Source: JAZFYD01 sp036443405 | GTDB lineage: Bacteria > Planctomycetota > PLA2 | Assembly: GCA_036443405.1 (NCBI GenBank) | Contig: JAZFYD010000225.1 | Span: forward strand, 1 to 27,353 | Reading direction: 5' to 3' | Length of the DNA: 27,353 bases | Part shown: positions 8,517-17,300 of the stretch, in pieces | Layout: each line of letters begins with the position of its first letter | How positions within the stretch are numbered: position 1 is the stretch's first letter | Made by a program: the position numbers and the translations under genes | The notes under the pieces: model-generated | Seen by the model: only the letters and a program-made list of their open reading frames with translations | Databases searched by the model: none | What the model was told of the DNA's origin: nothing

Positions 8517-8852
8517 ATGACACCGGCGGAGGCCGCACAAGCCCAACTCGACGCGTACAACGCCCGGGACATCGACGCGTTTCTGATCCCGTATCACACC
8601 GACGTCGAGTTGTTCCGGCTGCCCGGCGAGGAGCGATTCGCGCGCGGCCGCGACGAGATGCGCGCCATCTACTCCGAGCTGTTCGCCGGCGCACCCGAGC
8701 TTCACTGCCGGTTGATCACGCGCATCGCGCACGACCGGTTCGTGATCGACCACGAAGACGTGACCGGCATGCCCGGCCGCGAGCGCCTCGGCGCCGTCGC
8801 GATCTACGAGGTCGTGAACGGCCTCATCCGGCGCGCATGGTTCTTGAAATGA
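8517..8852 (+). CDS. NTF2-like / SnoaL-like small protein
   Basis: A 111-residue protein with the pattern of the NTF2-like nuclear transport factor/ketosteroid isomerase fold: an N-terminal helix with Q-L-x-A-Y-N-A-R-D-I-D-A-F, a strand with Y-x-x-D-V-E-L-F, the G-R-D-E-M-R helix, and a final beta sheet with V-A-I-Y-E-V-x-N-G-L-I. Members bind small ligands or catalyse isomerisation or hydration, and many have no known role. It is divergent from rfbB, with 45-66 bp between starts depending on the rfbB start. Its stop overlaps the next start as ATGA, so it is probably the first gene of an operon with the glycosyltransferase-like genes. Confidence 0.8.
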   Translation: MTPAEAAQAQLDAYNARDIDAFLIPYHTDVELFRLPGEERFARGRDEMRAIYSELFAGAPELHCRLITRIAHDRFVIDHEDVTGMPGRERLGAVAIYEVVNGLIRRAWFLK

Positions 8853-9373
8853 GCGGCGACAACCGGGGCATGACGCTCTTGGCGAAAAAGACCAGGGCAC
8901 GGCTCGAGTGCGCCGCGCTGGAGTCAGAACCGGAGGTCTTATGGAAACTCGCGTCCCGCCACATCGCGGAGATAAGACTCGACGCGCTGCCGGCAGGGCC
9001 CACCGCCGCGCTGGCGCTCTGGTCCGCGGTGATGCCGGACGGCCGGATTCGAGTCTCGCGCCGCCGAGGCCTGGAGGACCCCGTCGTCGAAGCACTGTTC
9101 GAAGTGCGGGACCGAGGGATCTGGCCGCGCCGCATGTGGTACCTCACGCCGCGGCCGCTGCGCGACATGCGACGCGTCGTTCCGACGCTTTCGGCCGACT
9201 TCGCGGGCTCGACGAGGGCTGCGGGGAATTTCGACTCGCGCTGCAGGCGTTGCGATCCGATCACCGCGCGCCGCCGGACACCGCGCCGACCACGAAAATC
9301 GGCCTCTGCATCGCGACGGACGAACCGAACGCGACGCGATCGAATCGCGTGCTTGCGCGGATGGACGCGTTGA
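8849..9373 (+). CDS. Unrecognised N-terminal segment, probably frame-broken from the next gene
   Basis: It starts with the ATG at 8849 in an ATGA overlap. Up to about 9210 the translation has normal composition (alternating acidic/hydrophobic, with W-Y-L-T-P-R-P-L-R-D-M-R-R near residues 92-104). After that it becomes Arg/Ser/Thr-rich and looks out of frame until the stop at 9373. At the same place the next frame (position 1 mod 3) becomes protein-like (G-L-D-E-G-C-G-E-F-R-L-A-L). A single missing base near 9200-9220 would join them into one protein of about 404 residues. I cannot assign a family to the first ~120 residues; a degenerate methyltransferase-like segment is one possibility, with weak support. 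Confidence 0.45.
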   Translation: MSGDNRGMTLLAKKTRARLECAALESEPEVLWKLASRHIAEIRLDALPAGPTAALALWSAVMPDGRIRVSRRRGLEDPVVEALFEVRDRGIWPRRMWYLTPRPLRDMRRVVPTLSADFAGSTRAAGNFDSRCRRCDPITARRRTPRRPRKSASASRRTNRTRRDRIACLRGWTR

Positions 9374-10062
9374 CGCCTCCCGGTGTCGAATTCTCGGCGG
9401 TCGTCGTCACGGGCACCCGCTCTGTCGAGCAGCCGACGATGAAACTGGCGGTGCAACTCGACGGCGCGGTCGGCGACGTGTTCATCCTGCACGACGATGA
9501 CGAGTTCGTCTTTGCACGTCGCGTGAACCGTGCGGCGCATGCACTGCTCGAACGCCACCCGGATCTGAACGCGCTGATTCTCGCGAACGACGACACGATT
9601 CCGACCGCGTTGGCGTGTCATCGGATCGCGGCCTGGCCGAAGGCGCGCGCATTCGTATCCGCGGTTTCCAACCAGGGCGGCGGAGGGGCACAAAACGCGC
9701 GCGGTTTCTTCGAGGAGGGGGACGCGGAAACCGGACAACCTTTCCCTTCGCCCCAGCGCCTTGCGGCATTCTTCCTCTACATCACCGCCGATGCGTGGAA
9801 AGCCCTCGAGGGACTCGATGAGCAATTCGACGGACACGGCGGCGAGGACACGGACCTGAGCCTGCGGGCCGCGGCGCTCGGCTTCCAACTGCAGATCGAC
9901 CCCCTCGCGTACGTCTGGCATGAGGGCTCCGCCTCGTTTGGCCGCGACCAACTCCGAAAACAGACTCAACGGGCGCGCGACTGCTTTCTGCAGAAGTACC
10001 CCGAAATCAAGATCTACACGAGCCCGATGCTCCTGCCGACACAGGACCCGAGCGAGGAGTAG
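9250..10062 (+). CDS. Glycosyltransferase-like protein (GT2/GT-A type), start uncertain
   Basis: The translation is coherent from about 9214 to the stop at 10060. A TTG at 9250 is the first plausible start if the gene is separate, giving about 270 residues; otherwise it is the C-terminal part of the gene beginning at 8849. Family signs: a K-I-G-L-C-I-A-T-D-E-P-N first strand, H-D-D-D-E-F where a GT-A D-x-D motif is expected, and the acceptor-side motif G-L-D-E-Q-F-D-G-H-G-G-E-D-T-D-L-S-L-R-A, typical of GT2 and GT27-like enzymes. It has no membrane segment. Sugar donor and acceptor are unknown. It lies 51 bp upstream of senB, but a separate promoter in that gap argues against strict co-transcription. 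Confidence 0.65.
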   Translation: MRSDHRAPPDTAPTTKIGLCIATDEPNATRSNRVLARMDALTPPGVEFSAVVVTGTRSVEQPTMKLAVQLDGAVGDVFILHDDDEFVFARRVNRAAHALLERHPDLNALILANDDTIPTALACHRIAAWPKARAFVSAVSNQGGGGAQNARGFFEEGDAETGQPFPSPQRLAAFFLYITADAWKALEGLDEQFDGHGGEDTDLSLRAAALGFQLQIDPLAYVWHEGSASFGRDQLRKQTQRARDCFLQKYPEIKIYTSPMLLPTQDPSEE

Positions 10063-10077
10063 GCCCGCGCAACGGGG

Positions 10078-10106
10078 TTCTTGGACCGCGCCGCAGCGGC
10101 TATAAC
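10078..10106 (+). promoter_or_regulatory. Promoter for senB, predicted leaderless
   Basis: TTCTTG (10078-10083), a 17-base spacer and TATAAC (10101-10106). The -10 box ends 7 bases before the GTG at 10114. No Shine-Dalgarno lies in between, so the transcript would begin at the start codon. Confidence 0.55.
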
Positions 10107-10113
10107 CTCTGGC

Positions 10114-11085
10114 GTGCATTTCCTGATCGTGACGCCGACGTCCAAGGCGATTCAAACCGGGAACCGAAACACGGCACAGCAGTGGGCGGAACTGCTGCGC
10201 AATTTGGGACACACGGCCACCGTCGCCGCGGAACACGGCGGACGGGACGCCGACGCTCTCATCGCGCTCAACGCAACCCGGACTCATCCGGAGATCGTCG
10301 CGTTCCACAAAGACCATCCCGGAAAGAGTGTCGTCGTCGCCCTGACCGGCTCCGATCTCTATCCGGAGTTGGGCGACGATTCGCTCGACTCGCTGCGGAT
10401 CGCCAACCGCATCGTCGTACTTCAACCTGGTGCGCGGGACCGCGTGCCGGAAGCCCTCCGCGATCGTGTGTGCGTCATCGTGCAGTCGGCCACCGCCCCG
10501 CCGACGAAACCCGCAAGATCGACAGACGCATTCGAAGTCTGCGTGGTCGGGCATCTGCGGACCGTTAAGGATCCGATGCTCGCGGCTGCCGCGGCGCGAC
10601 TACTCCCGGCCGAATCGCGCATCCGGATCCGGCATGCGGGAGCGATCCTCGAGGACGACTACCGTGAGCGCGTGGCGCAAGAGCAACGGGACAACCCCCG
10701 CTACACGTGGCTCGGTGAGGTCGACCCGGGGGCCGCGCAAGAGCTCATGGCCCGGTGCCGCCTGCAGGTCCTTTCGTCGATCGCCGAGGGCGGCGCACGC
10801 GTGATCGGCGAGTCCCTGGTGGCCGGCACGCCCGTTCTCGCGGCGCGCAACGATGCCACTCGCAGCCTCTTGGGCGACGACTACGCCGGTCTGTTCGACG
10901 CGGGCCGAACAGAGCAGCTTCGCGACCTGATGCATCGCGCCGAGACGGACGCGGCGTTTCTCGACCTGCTCCACGAGCAGGCGGACCGTCGCACGGAGCA
11001 GTTCCAACCGGCACACGAACGGAACGCCTGGCACGACCTCGTCGCAAAACTCGACGCCGCGGACCGGCAGTCCGCATCGGCGTGA
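10114..11085 (+). CDS. senB: Putative selenosugar synthase SenB (glycosyltransferase family 1-like)
   Basis: 323 residues from the GTG at 10114. The sequence follows the SenB family (formerly an uncharacterised GT family found beside EgtB-like genes): F-L-I-V-T-P near 3-7, G-N-R-N-T-A-Q-Q-W-A near 16-25, LTGSDLY at 78-84, V-V-L-Q near 101-104, V-G-H-L-R-T-V-K-D-P at 145-154, E-G-G-A-R-V-I-G-E-S at 225-234 and L-L-G-D-D-Y-A-G-L-F at 252-261. In the characterised pathway SenB joins selenophosphate to a UDP-sugar to make a selenosugar. It is probably cytoplasmic. The adjacent EgtB-like gene, 9 bp downstream, strongly supports the assignment. Another GT of the same fold is the main alternative. 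Confidence 0.8.
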   Translation: MHFLIVTPTSKAIQTGNRNTAQQWAELLRNLGHTATVAAEHGGRDADALIALNATRTHPEIVAFHKDHPGKSVVVALTGSDLYPELGDDSLDSLRIANRIVVLQPGARDRVPEALRDRVCVIVQSATAPPTKPARSTDAFEVCVVGHLRTVKDPMLAAAAARLLPAESRIRIRHAGAILEDDYRERVAQEQRDNPRYTWLGEVDPGAAQELMARCRLQVLSSIAEGGARVIGESLVAGTPVLAARNDATRSLLGDDYAGLFDAGRTEQLRDLMHRAETDAAFLDLLHEQADRRTEQFQPAHERNAWHDLVAKLDAADRQSASA

Positions 11086-11094
11086 GAGGACCGA

Positions 11095-12372
11095 ATGCGC
11101 ACCAAAGATGACATCCTCCGTGAACTCGATAACACCGACCGGCGGACGCGCGCGTTGCTCGAAGACCTCGATGAACAGCAACTGACCGTCCCGTATGACC
11201 GGGGCATCAATCCGCCAATTTGGGAACTCGGCCACGCCGCGTTTTTCTACGAGTACTTCCTCTTGCGGCCTCTGGGTAGCGCGGACCCGCGCATGCCCGG
11301 CTTCGACGAGATTTGGGATTCCTTCGAGATCCGGCACGAGGACCGCTGGCGGGACGATGTCGTGCCGGGCAAACAGACGGCGCTCGACTACTACACTCGC
11401 GTGATCGACGAGGTGCGCGCGCGGTTGACGGACGGGGACCCGGACCCGCAGGAGCAGTATCTCTGCCAGTACGGCATCGGGCACCAGAACATGCACATCG
11501 AATCGATGATCTGGTGCCGCCAGACGATCGGTTACCCGGCGCCGACCTCCGCCATCGAAATCGCAGCGCAAGCGGCCGCGCCCCTCGGCGACGCACAGGT
11601 GCCTGGCGGCGAGTACGAAATGGGTGTTCCCGGCAACACGCCCGACCCGTCGCCCGAGCGCTTCAGCTTCGACAACGAACGGCCCGGGCATCGCGTGGCG
11701 CTGGAGCCGTTTCGCATCTCGAAGGCGCTCGTCTCCAACGGCGAGTTTCTCGCGTTTGTGGAGGACGGCGGCTACGAGGACGAACAAGCCTGGAGCTTTC
11801 GCGGGCGCGCGTGGCTTGCGGAGACCAAAGCCAAACATCCGCTGTATTGGCGGCGCGACGACAGCGGCGCGTGGCAAACCCGCCGGTTCGATCGTTTTGT
11901 CGATCTCCCGCTTCATGCGCCGGCCATGCATCTCTGCTATTGGGAGGCGGAGGCGTTCTGCAAGCGCGCGGGCCGCCGCCTGCCGACGGAACGGGAGTGG
12001 GAGGCCGCGGCGCGAGGCAAGGACGGCCGGCGGTTCCCTTGGGGGGACGAGATGGATACCGCTCGTGTGGACATGGACGGGCGCGCGCTCGGTGCGCACG
12101 GCGTCGATGCTCTCGCCGACGGCGCGGCCGAAAACGGATGCGTGCAGATGATCGGCACCGCGTGGGAGTGGACGTCGACCCAGTTTCTGCCGTACGACGG
12201 CTTTTCTGTGGACGTGTACCCGTACATGTCGACGCTGCAGTTCGGCGACCACACCGTTGCGCGCGGCGGATCCTGCGCGACATCCTCGTGCTTGATTCGC
12301 AGCAGCTACCGCCAATCGTATTTGCCGACCCGGCGCGACGCGTTCACCGGCTTCAGGACCTGTGCCGTGTAG
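11095..12372 (+). CDS. senA: Putative selenoneine synthase SenA (EgtB-like iron enzyme)
   Basis: 425 residues from the ATG at 11095, preceded by GAGG and 9 bp after senB. Layout: an N-terminal DinB_2-type helical domain with His47 (W-E-L-G-H) and the H-x3-H-x-E iron motif at His130, His134 and Glu136, then an FGE-sulfatase/SUMF1 domain from about 165 to the end, closing with the signature G-F-R-T-C-A-V. EgtB enzymes use non-haem iron and O2 to form the C-S bond of ergothioneine. SenA homologues next to SenB use a selenosugar and hercynine to make selenoneine. EgtB itself is the alternative, but the senB neighbour and the F-R-T-C-A end favour SenA. Confidence 0.8.
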   Translation: MRTKDDILRELDNTDRRTRALLEDLDEQQLTVPYDRGINPPIWELGHAAFFYEYFLLRPLGSADPRMPGFDEIWDSFEIRHEDRWRDDVVPGKQTALDYYTRVIDEVRARLTDGDPDPQEQYLCQYGIGHQNMHIESMIWCRQTIGYPAPTSAIEIAAQAAAPLGDAQVPGGEYEMGVPGNTPDPSPERFSFDNERPGHRVALEPFRISKALVSNGEFLAFVEDGGYEDEQAWSFRGRAWLAETKAKHPLYWRRDDSGAWQTRRFDRFVDLPLHAPAMHLCYWEAEAFCKRAGRRLPTEREWEAAARGKDGRRFPWGDEMDTARVDMDGRALGAHGVDALADGAAENGCVQMIGTAWEWTSTQFLPYDGFSVDVYPYMSTLQFGDHTVARGGSCATSSCLIRSSYRQSYLPTRRDAFTGFRTCAV

Positions 12373-12399
12373 TTAGGCGATCCAACCAGCGCGTCCGAA

Positions 12400-12412
12400 G
12401 CCCCGCCGGGGC
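12400..12412. terminator. Hairpin between convergent senA and the flavoprotein gene
   Basis: GCCCC-GCC-GGGGC, a short 5-bp perfect stem in the 74-bp gap between two converging stops, followed by a second small dyad (ACCGG-CA-CCGGT) about 10 bases on. There is no U-tract. A shared transcript-end hairpin is plausible. Confidence 0.4.
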
Positions 12413-12446
12413 GGTCAACCGGCACCGGTGCGACGATTGATACCCG

Positions 12447-13718
12447 CTATCCAGACACGGCAGCGGCGCACCCCGCAACAAACCCGCTGGCCCATGCCCA
12501 CTGGAAGTTGTAGCCGCCGATGCGGCCGTCGACGTCGAGCATCTCGCCGCAGAGGTACAGCCCGGGGCACACGCGCGACTCCATCGTCTTGAGATTCACT
12601 TCCGCGAGGGGCACGCCGCCTGCGGTCGCCTCCGCCTGATTCCATCCGCGCGTCCCCGTGACCGGAAGCACCGTCGCCGTGAGCGCGCGCACGAGGGCGC
12701 GGCGCCCGTCCCGCGAAAGCGAATGTCCCGCGGTCTGAACATCGACACCCGCATCCCGACAGAGGGCGCGGGCCAGTCGCTCGGGCAACCACTCGGATAG
12801 CGCGCGCAACACCGTCTTCTTGCCGAGTGTTCGCAAGTCCGCGTCGAGGGTTTCGTCCGAGCGCTCCGGTAGCCACGAGATCGTCAACTGCGCGGCCGGG
12901 TCGTCGAGTTGAGCGTTCAGGAAGTGGCGGCTGATGTCCATCGGCCCGGGACCGGAGATGCCGAAGTGCGTGCATAGGGTGGACGCCGTGCGGCTCGCGA
13001 GGCGTTTGCCGCTCGCAGCGCGAACCTGGAGCGTCGTGGTCAGCGTGAGCCCGGAGAGCGACGGGACGAACGAAGAATCGGCGAGCGTCAGGCCGACCAG
13101 CGCCGGCAGCAACCTTGGTGTCACCGAGTGGCCGAGCGCGCGCGCGATCTCCCACCCACCGCCGTCGCTGCCCGACTTCGGCAGGCTCTTGCCGCCCGTC
13201 GCCAGGACGACGCGCGCCGCACGCACGGCTAATCCCTCGCCTTCGACAAGAAACCCATCGCCGTCGAGCCGGACCGATTGGACGCGGCACGGGTGGTGAA
13301 CGCGGGATCCCGCGTCGCTGACGGCGCGAAGCAACGCATCGAGCACGGTCCGCGCGCGGTCCGTCACGGGGAAGAGCTTGCCGGTATCCTCCCGCTTCAG
13401 CTCGACACCGAGCGTCTTGAAGAACTCGACCGTCTCGGGCACATCGAACCGGCGCAGCACCTTGCGGATCGACTTCGGCGTCGAACCCGCAAAGCTCTTC
13501 TCGTCGACCTCGTCGTGCGTCACGTTGCAACGACCGCCGCCCGCGACAAGAATCTTCGCACCGAGGGTGCGCGCCCCCTCGAGCACCGTCGCCGGAGCTC
13601 CGTTGCGGCCCGCGTACACCGCAACCATCAGCCCCGCCGCGCCGGCGCCGACGACCGCGACCTCCGCTTCATGCGGCGGCGGCGATCCGGCACCTTCGGT
13701 TTGCCCGTGTTCGCTCAT
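12447..13718 (-). CDS. HI0933/YhiN-family FAD-dependent oxidoreductase
   Basis: 423 residues from the ATG at 13718. Family signature motifs: dinucleotide-binding V-V-G-A-G-A-A-G-L near residues 23-31, G-G-G-R-C-N-V-T (about 60-67), A-T-G-G-K-S-L-P-K-S-G-S-D-G, T-H-F-G-I-S-G-P, T-A-G-G-V-P-L-A-E-V near 370-379, and the closing block L-C-G-E-M-L-D-V-D-G-R-I-G-G-Y-N-F-Q-W-A. Such proteins are soluble flavoproteins, often annotated as aminoacetone oxidase family or as BaiN-like. The physiological substrate is unknown in most species. The gene lies 29 bp downstream of the sigma factor stop on the same strand, so they may be co-transcribed. A TAGGCT (- strand, 13728-13733) 9 bases before the ATG could be a private promoter. 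Confidence 0.9.
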   Translation of the reverse strand: MSEHGQTEGAGSPPPHEAEVAVVGAGAAGLMVAVYAGRNGAPATVLEGARTLGAKILVAGGGRCNVTHDEVDEKSFAGSTPKSIRKVLRRFDVPETVEFFKTLGVELKREDTGKLFPVTDRARTVLDALLRAVSDAGSRVHHPCRVQSVRLDGDGFLVEGEGLAVRAARVVLATGGKSLPKSGSDGGGWEIARALGHSVTPRLLPALVGLTLADSSFVPSLSGLTLTTTLQVRAASGKRLASRTASTLCTHFGISGPGPMDISRHFLNAQLDDPAAQLTISWLPERSDETLDADLRTLGKKTVLRALSEWLPERLARALCRDAGVDVQTAGHSLSRDGRRALVRALTATVLPVTGTRGWNQAEATAGGVPLAEVNLKTMESRVCPGLYLCGEMLDVDGRIGGYNFQWAWASGFVAGCAAAVSG

Positions 13719-13747
13719 GCGGCCGACAGCCTACGCCAAAGGTCGAA

Positions 13748-14311
13748 TCACTCGCGCGGTTCGAGGCGCCTTCGCAACTTTTGCTCGAGCGCACCCAACA
13801 GACGCCGAACCGTGCGCTCGCTGCAGCCGAGTTCCGCGCCGATCTCTTCCTGCGTCTTTCCATAGAGGCGCAGTTCGAAGATGCGCCGCTCCTCGTGGTC
13901 GATGTCGCCGAGGACCTGCTCGAACGCCTCCCGAAACGCCGCGAGCTCGGCGGGCGACGGCGCCGCATCCACAACCCCCTGCGCCTCCTCCAGCGGAATT
14001 TCCCGTCCGGCGCGGCGCCGTTCGCGCTTGTGGTAGCGGACTTTCTCGCGCACCTTCGTGAGAACGATCGCGCACAACAGGCTCCAGAGGCTGCTGACGT
14101 CCTGCAACACGTATGGGTTCGATTCCATGCGCCGCAGAAACGTCCGGCAAACGGACTGCGCAACGCTCTCCGGGCTGATGCGCCGCCGCAAGTCGGGCGA
14201 AATCGCGCCGGCCGCTATGTGCTCGAGAGCGGTCCGGTAGCGCCGCGCAAACTCGGTCATCGCCAGTTCATCACCGTCGCGCAATCCAGCGATCAAGCCC
14301 GCGTCGTCCAT
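13748..14311 (-). CDS. ECF-type RNA polymerase sigma factor (planctomycete style)
   Basis: 187 residues from the ATG at 14311. Region 2 spans about 15-90, including I-S-P-E-S-V-A-Q-S-V-C-R-T-F, the planctomycete variant of the usual D-x-x-D-x-x-Q motif. Region 4 spans about 125-180 with a helix-turn-helix (T-Q-E-E-I-G-A-E-L-G-C-S-E-R-T-V-R-R-L). It would direct RNA polymerase to a dedicated set of promoters. It has no anti-sigma factor neighbour. Instead it diverges from a Ser/Thr kinase gene only 28 bp away, an arrangement known for planctomycete ECF factors thought to be controlled by phosphorylation. Regulation by the kinase is inferred. Confidence 0.9.
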   Translation of the reverse strand: MDDAGLIAGLRDGDELAMTEFARRYRTALEHIAAGAISPDLRRRISPESVAQSVCRTFLRRMESNPYVLQDVSSLWSLLCAIVLTKVREKVRYHKRERRRAGREIPLEEAQGVVDAAPSPAELAAFREAFEQVLGDIDHEERRIFELRLYGKTQEEIGAELGCSERTVRRLLGALEQKLRRRLEPRE

Positions 14312-14327
14312 CAGACGGCGCCTACGA

Positions 14328-14333
14328 TATCAT
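14328..14333 (+). promoter_or_regulatory. -10 box for the kinase gene, overlapping the sigma-gene control region
   Basis: TATCAT ends 6 bases before the kinase ATG at 14340, predicting a leaderless transcript. On the opposite strand TATCGT (14324-14329) overlaps it and lies 12 bases before the sigma factor ATG. The two promoters would therefore share bases. No strong -35 was recognised on either side. Confidence 0.4.
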
Positions 14334-14339
14334 TCGGCC

Positions 14340-17300
14340 ATGTCGAGTGCCGCGTCCCCGATCGACGAAGAACGGCGCCGGGGGTTCGAGCGGCAGTGGC
14401 TCCAGCAGGGAGCGACACCCATCGAGGAGTTCCTTCCCGACGCATCGGATCCACGCTTCGAGGCCACCCTCTTGGAGCTCGTCTGCATCGACATGGAGAT
14501 GCGCTACCGCCACGGGGACCCGCCGTCGGTCAGCGACTACGTCCGTCGATTCGAGCCCGCCGCACGGCAGCGCGACCGATTGGTTCGCGAACGGGACTAC
14601 CTCGCGCGCCGGCACGTGACCGCCGGAAGCCGCATCGGCCGCTATGAGCTGCGCGCCGTGATTGGAACCGGCGCGTTCGCCGAGGTCTGGCGCGCGTTCG
14701 ACCCCGATCTCGCACGCGAGGTGGCTCTCAAGCGCCTGCGCCCCGAGTTGGGCGAAGACGAACAGGCCCAGGCTCGTTTTCAACGCGAGGCCAGAAGCGC
14801 GGCCCGTCTGCGCCATCCGGCAATCGTCACCGTGCACGAAGTCGGCGCCGACGCGTGCGGCCCGTTTCTCGTCTCCGACCTCATCCCGGGTCCGACCCTC
14901 GCGCAGGCGATGGAGGATCGCGAGTTCTCCGCGGACCAGGCCGCGACGATCGCGGCGCGTGTCGCGGATGCGCTCGACTACGCCCATCAGTGCGGGGTCG
15001 TCCACCGCGACGTCAAACCGAGCAACGTTCTCATGGACGAGGCCGGGCGCCCGCTGCTCACGGACTTCGGACTCGCGCACCTGGCCGCGACGGACGCGAC
15101 CCTGACCCGTCGCGGCGACGTTCTCGGGACGCCCGCCTACATGTCACCCGAGCAGGTGCTCGGCGACGTGGAGTCGATCGACGAGCGCAGCGACGTGTTC
15201 AGCCTCGGCGTCGTGCTCTACACGCTGATCTGCGGCAAAACGCCGTTTCACGGCGAAACCCCGACGGCGCTCTCCTACGCGGTCGTTCACAGGGATGCGC
15301 CGCCGCCGCGACGTGTGCGCGTGTCGACTCCCGCGGATCTCGAAACGATCTGCCTCAAGGCGATCGCGCGGGAGCCCGATCGTCGCTACGCCACGGCGGG
15401 TGCGATGGCCGACGACCTCCGCCGCTTCCTGGCGCGCGAACCGATCCACGCGCGCCGGCGCGGACCGGTTGCCCGGCTTGCACTGTGGACGCGCAGAAAC
15501 CCCGCGCTCGCCCTCAGCCTGCTCGCGGTGGTCACCGTCGGCGGCGTGGCGCTCGCGCGCATCCTGAAGGAACGAGCGGCCACGCGCGCGAACCTCTACC
15601 GCTCGCTCGTGCGAGAGGCCGAAGCACACCTGGCGCTGCCGAAAGGCGCGGGGCGCGAAGCGGCGTGGAAGAGCATCGGCGAAGCGGCGGCCGTCGATAC
15701 GGATGTCCGTGACTCGTTGGAGCTCCGCACGCTCGCACTGCGATATCTCACCGCGCAGGGTCCGCACTTCAGACGGCTCGGCACGTGGACGGGTCCCGAA
15801 CAGGTGGCGGGCATCGCACTCGCACGCGACGGGGCGCGTGTTTTCGAGACCGGCCCTGGCGGCACCTACGCACGGACTCCCGAAACCGGATTGGTGATTG
15901 CGTCCGATCCCATGCCGGCTCTATCCATCGAGCGCGATCCGACAGGAAAACGAATCGCCGTCGGCGGACGGGGCACCGTGCGACTCCTCGACACCGCGAA
16001 TCTTCGCGAGCTTGCGACCATCGAATGCGCGAGAGACGTCGAAGCGCTCTCGTTCAGCGGCGACGGACGGCGGCTCGCGTCTGGCGGCTCGACGGGCCCC
16101 GTCGAAGTGTGGGACGTGTCCCAGGCAACTCCGTCGCGCCTGCACTCGTTGCCGCACAAGATCCACAGCCTTGCGCTCGGCCCGGGTGGCGCGCAAATCG
16201 CATTCGGCGACACGGAAAGCCGATTGCACCTCGTCCGCCTCGATACGAACGAGGTTGTCTGGACGTACACGTTCCGCGACCCCGTTCGTGCGATCGCGTG
16301 GGGGCATCCCGCGTTGGCGGTCGTTGTTTGGGAGAACCTGCGGGTCAACCTCGTGGACATCGCGACCGGTGGCATGCGCGAGCCGCAGGGCGCCCACGAC
16401 GCCGCGGTCCGTGCCGTGTTTTTCGACCCCCTCGGCAACGTGATCACCGCATCGGCTGACGGCGCGCTCGCGGCGTGGAACAAGGAGTTGGCGCGCGTGG
16501 CGGAAACACGCGTCGGCGGCACGGAGCTCGAGACCGCCGCGACCGGCGGTGGAGCCATCATGACCCTCGATTCGCGCAGCCGCCGAACCCTGTGGCGCAT
16601 CGTCCGTCCGACCGGCCGCACGACGTGGGCTTCGCACCACGGCGCCGTGTTCATCCCGGGCTCGCAGCGACTGTTCGCCGGGGACGCCGCGATCGAGTTC
16701 AAGAACGGTGACGCGCGCGCGACTCGAGGCCCCGCTCTCCGCATCCAGACCTGGGGGGTGGCCGTGGACGCGCAGGGACGACGCGTCGCGCGAACTTCTC
16801 ATGCCGGTCGCGTCATCCTGTGCGACGCGCGGACGCTCGAGATCGAACACGAGCTTCTCGCGAGCGGCCCCGTTTCGTGGCGGACGACGTTTCATCCGGA
16901 CGGCGAAACACTCGCCGCCGGCTCGGGGAACGAGATCGCGCTATTCGAGACCGAGAGCGGGCACGACGCCGGGCGGCTGAAGGGACACACGGGAATGGTC
17001 GCGGCGCTTGCGTTTCACCCGTCCGGGCGCCTTCTCGCCAGCGCATCCCGCGACAAGACCTTGCGGATCTGGGATTGGAAAGCCCGGCGTGAGGTCGCGC
17101 GACGACTCGAAGGCGTCGTCGTTCATGACTTGATCTACCGCGGCGACTCGCTTCTCGCGGCGTGCGGCGACGGGACGCTGCGCATCTGGCGAGACGGCAC
17201 GGATCCAGTCACCGTGAACGTCAGCGACTCGCCCGTCTGGGCCGTCGGGGCGAGCCCCGACGGGACGATCGCGACGGGATCGCAGGCCGGTGGCGTCCGC

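Noticed and set aside
8824..10554. Long open frame on the - strand across the glycosyltransferase and senB genes
   Set aside because: Its translation is Arg/Val-rich without recognisable motifs. It is antisense to coherent + strand proteins and is explained by high GC at third positions.
10600..12315. Long open frame on the - strand opposite senB-senA
   Set aside because: No family motifs and composition typical of an antisense shadow; the + strand reading has complete SenB and EgtB-like motifs.
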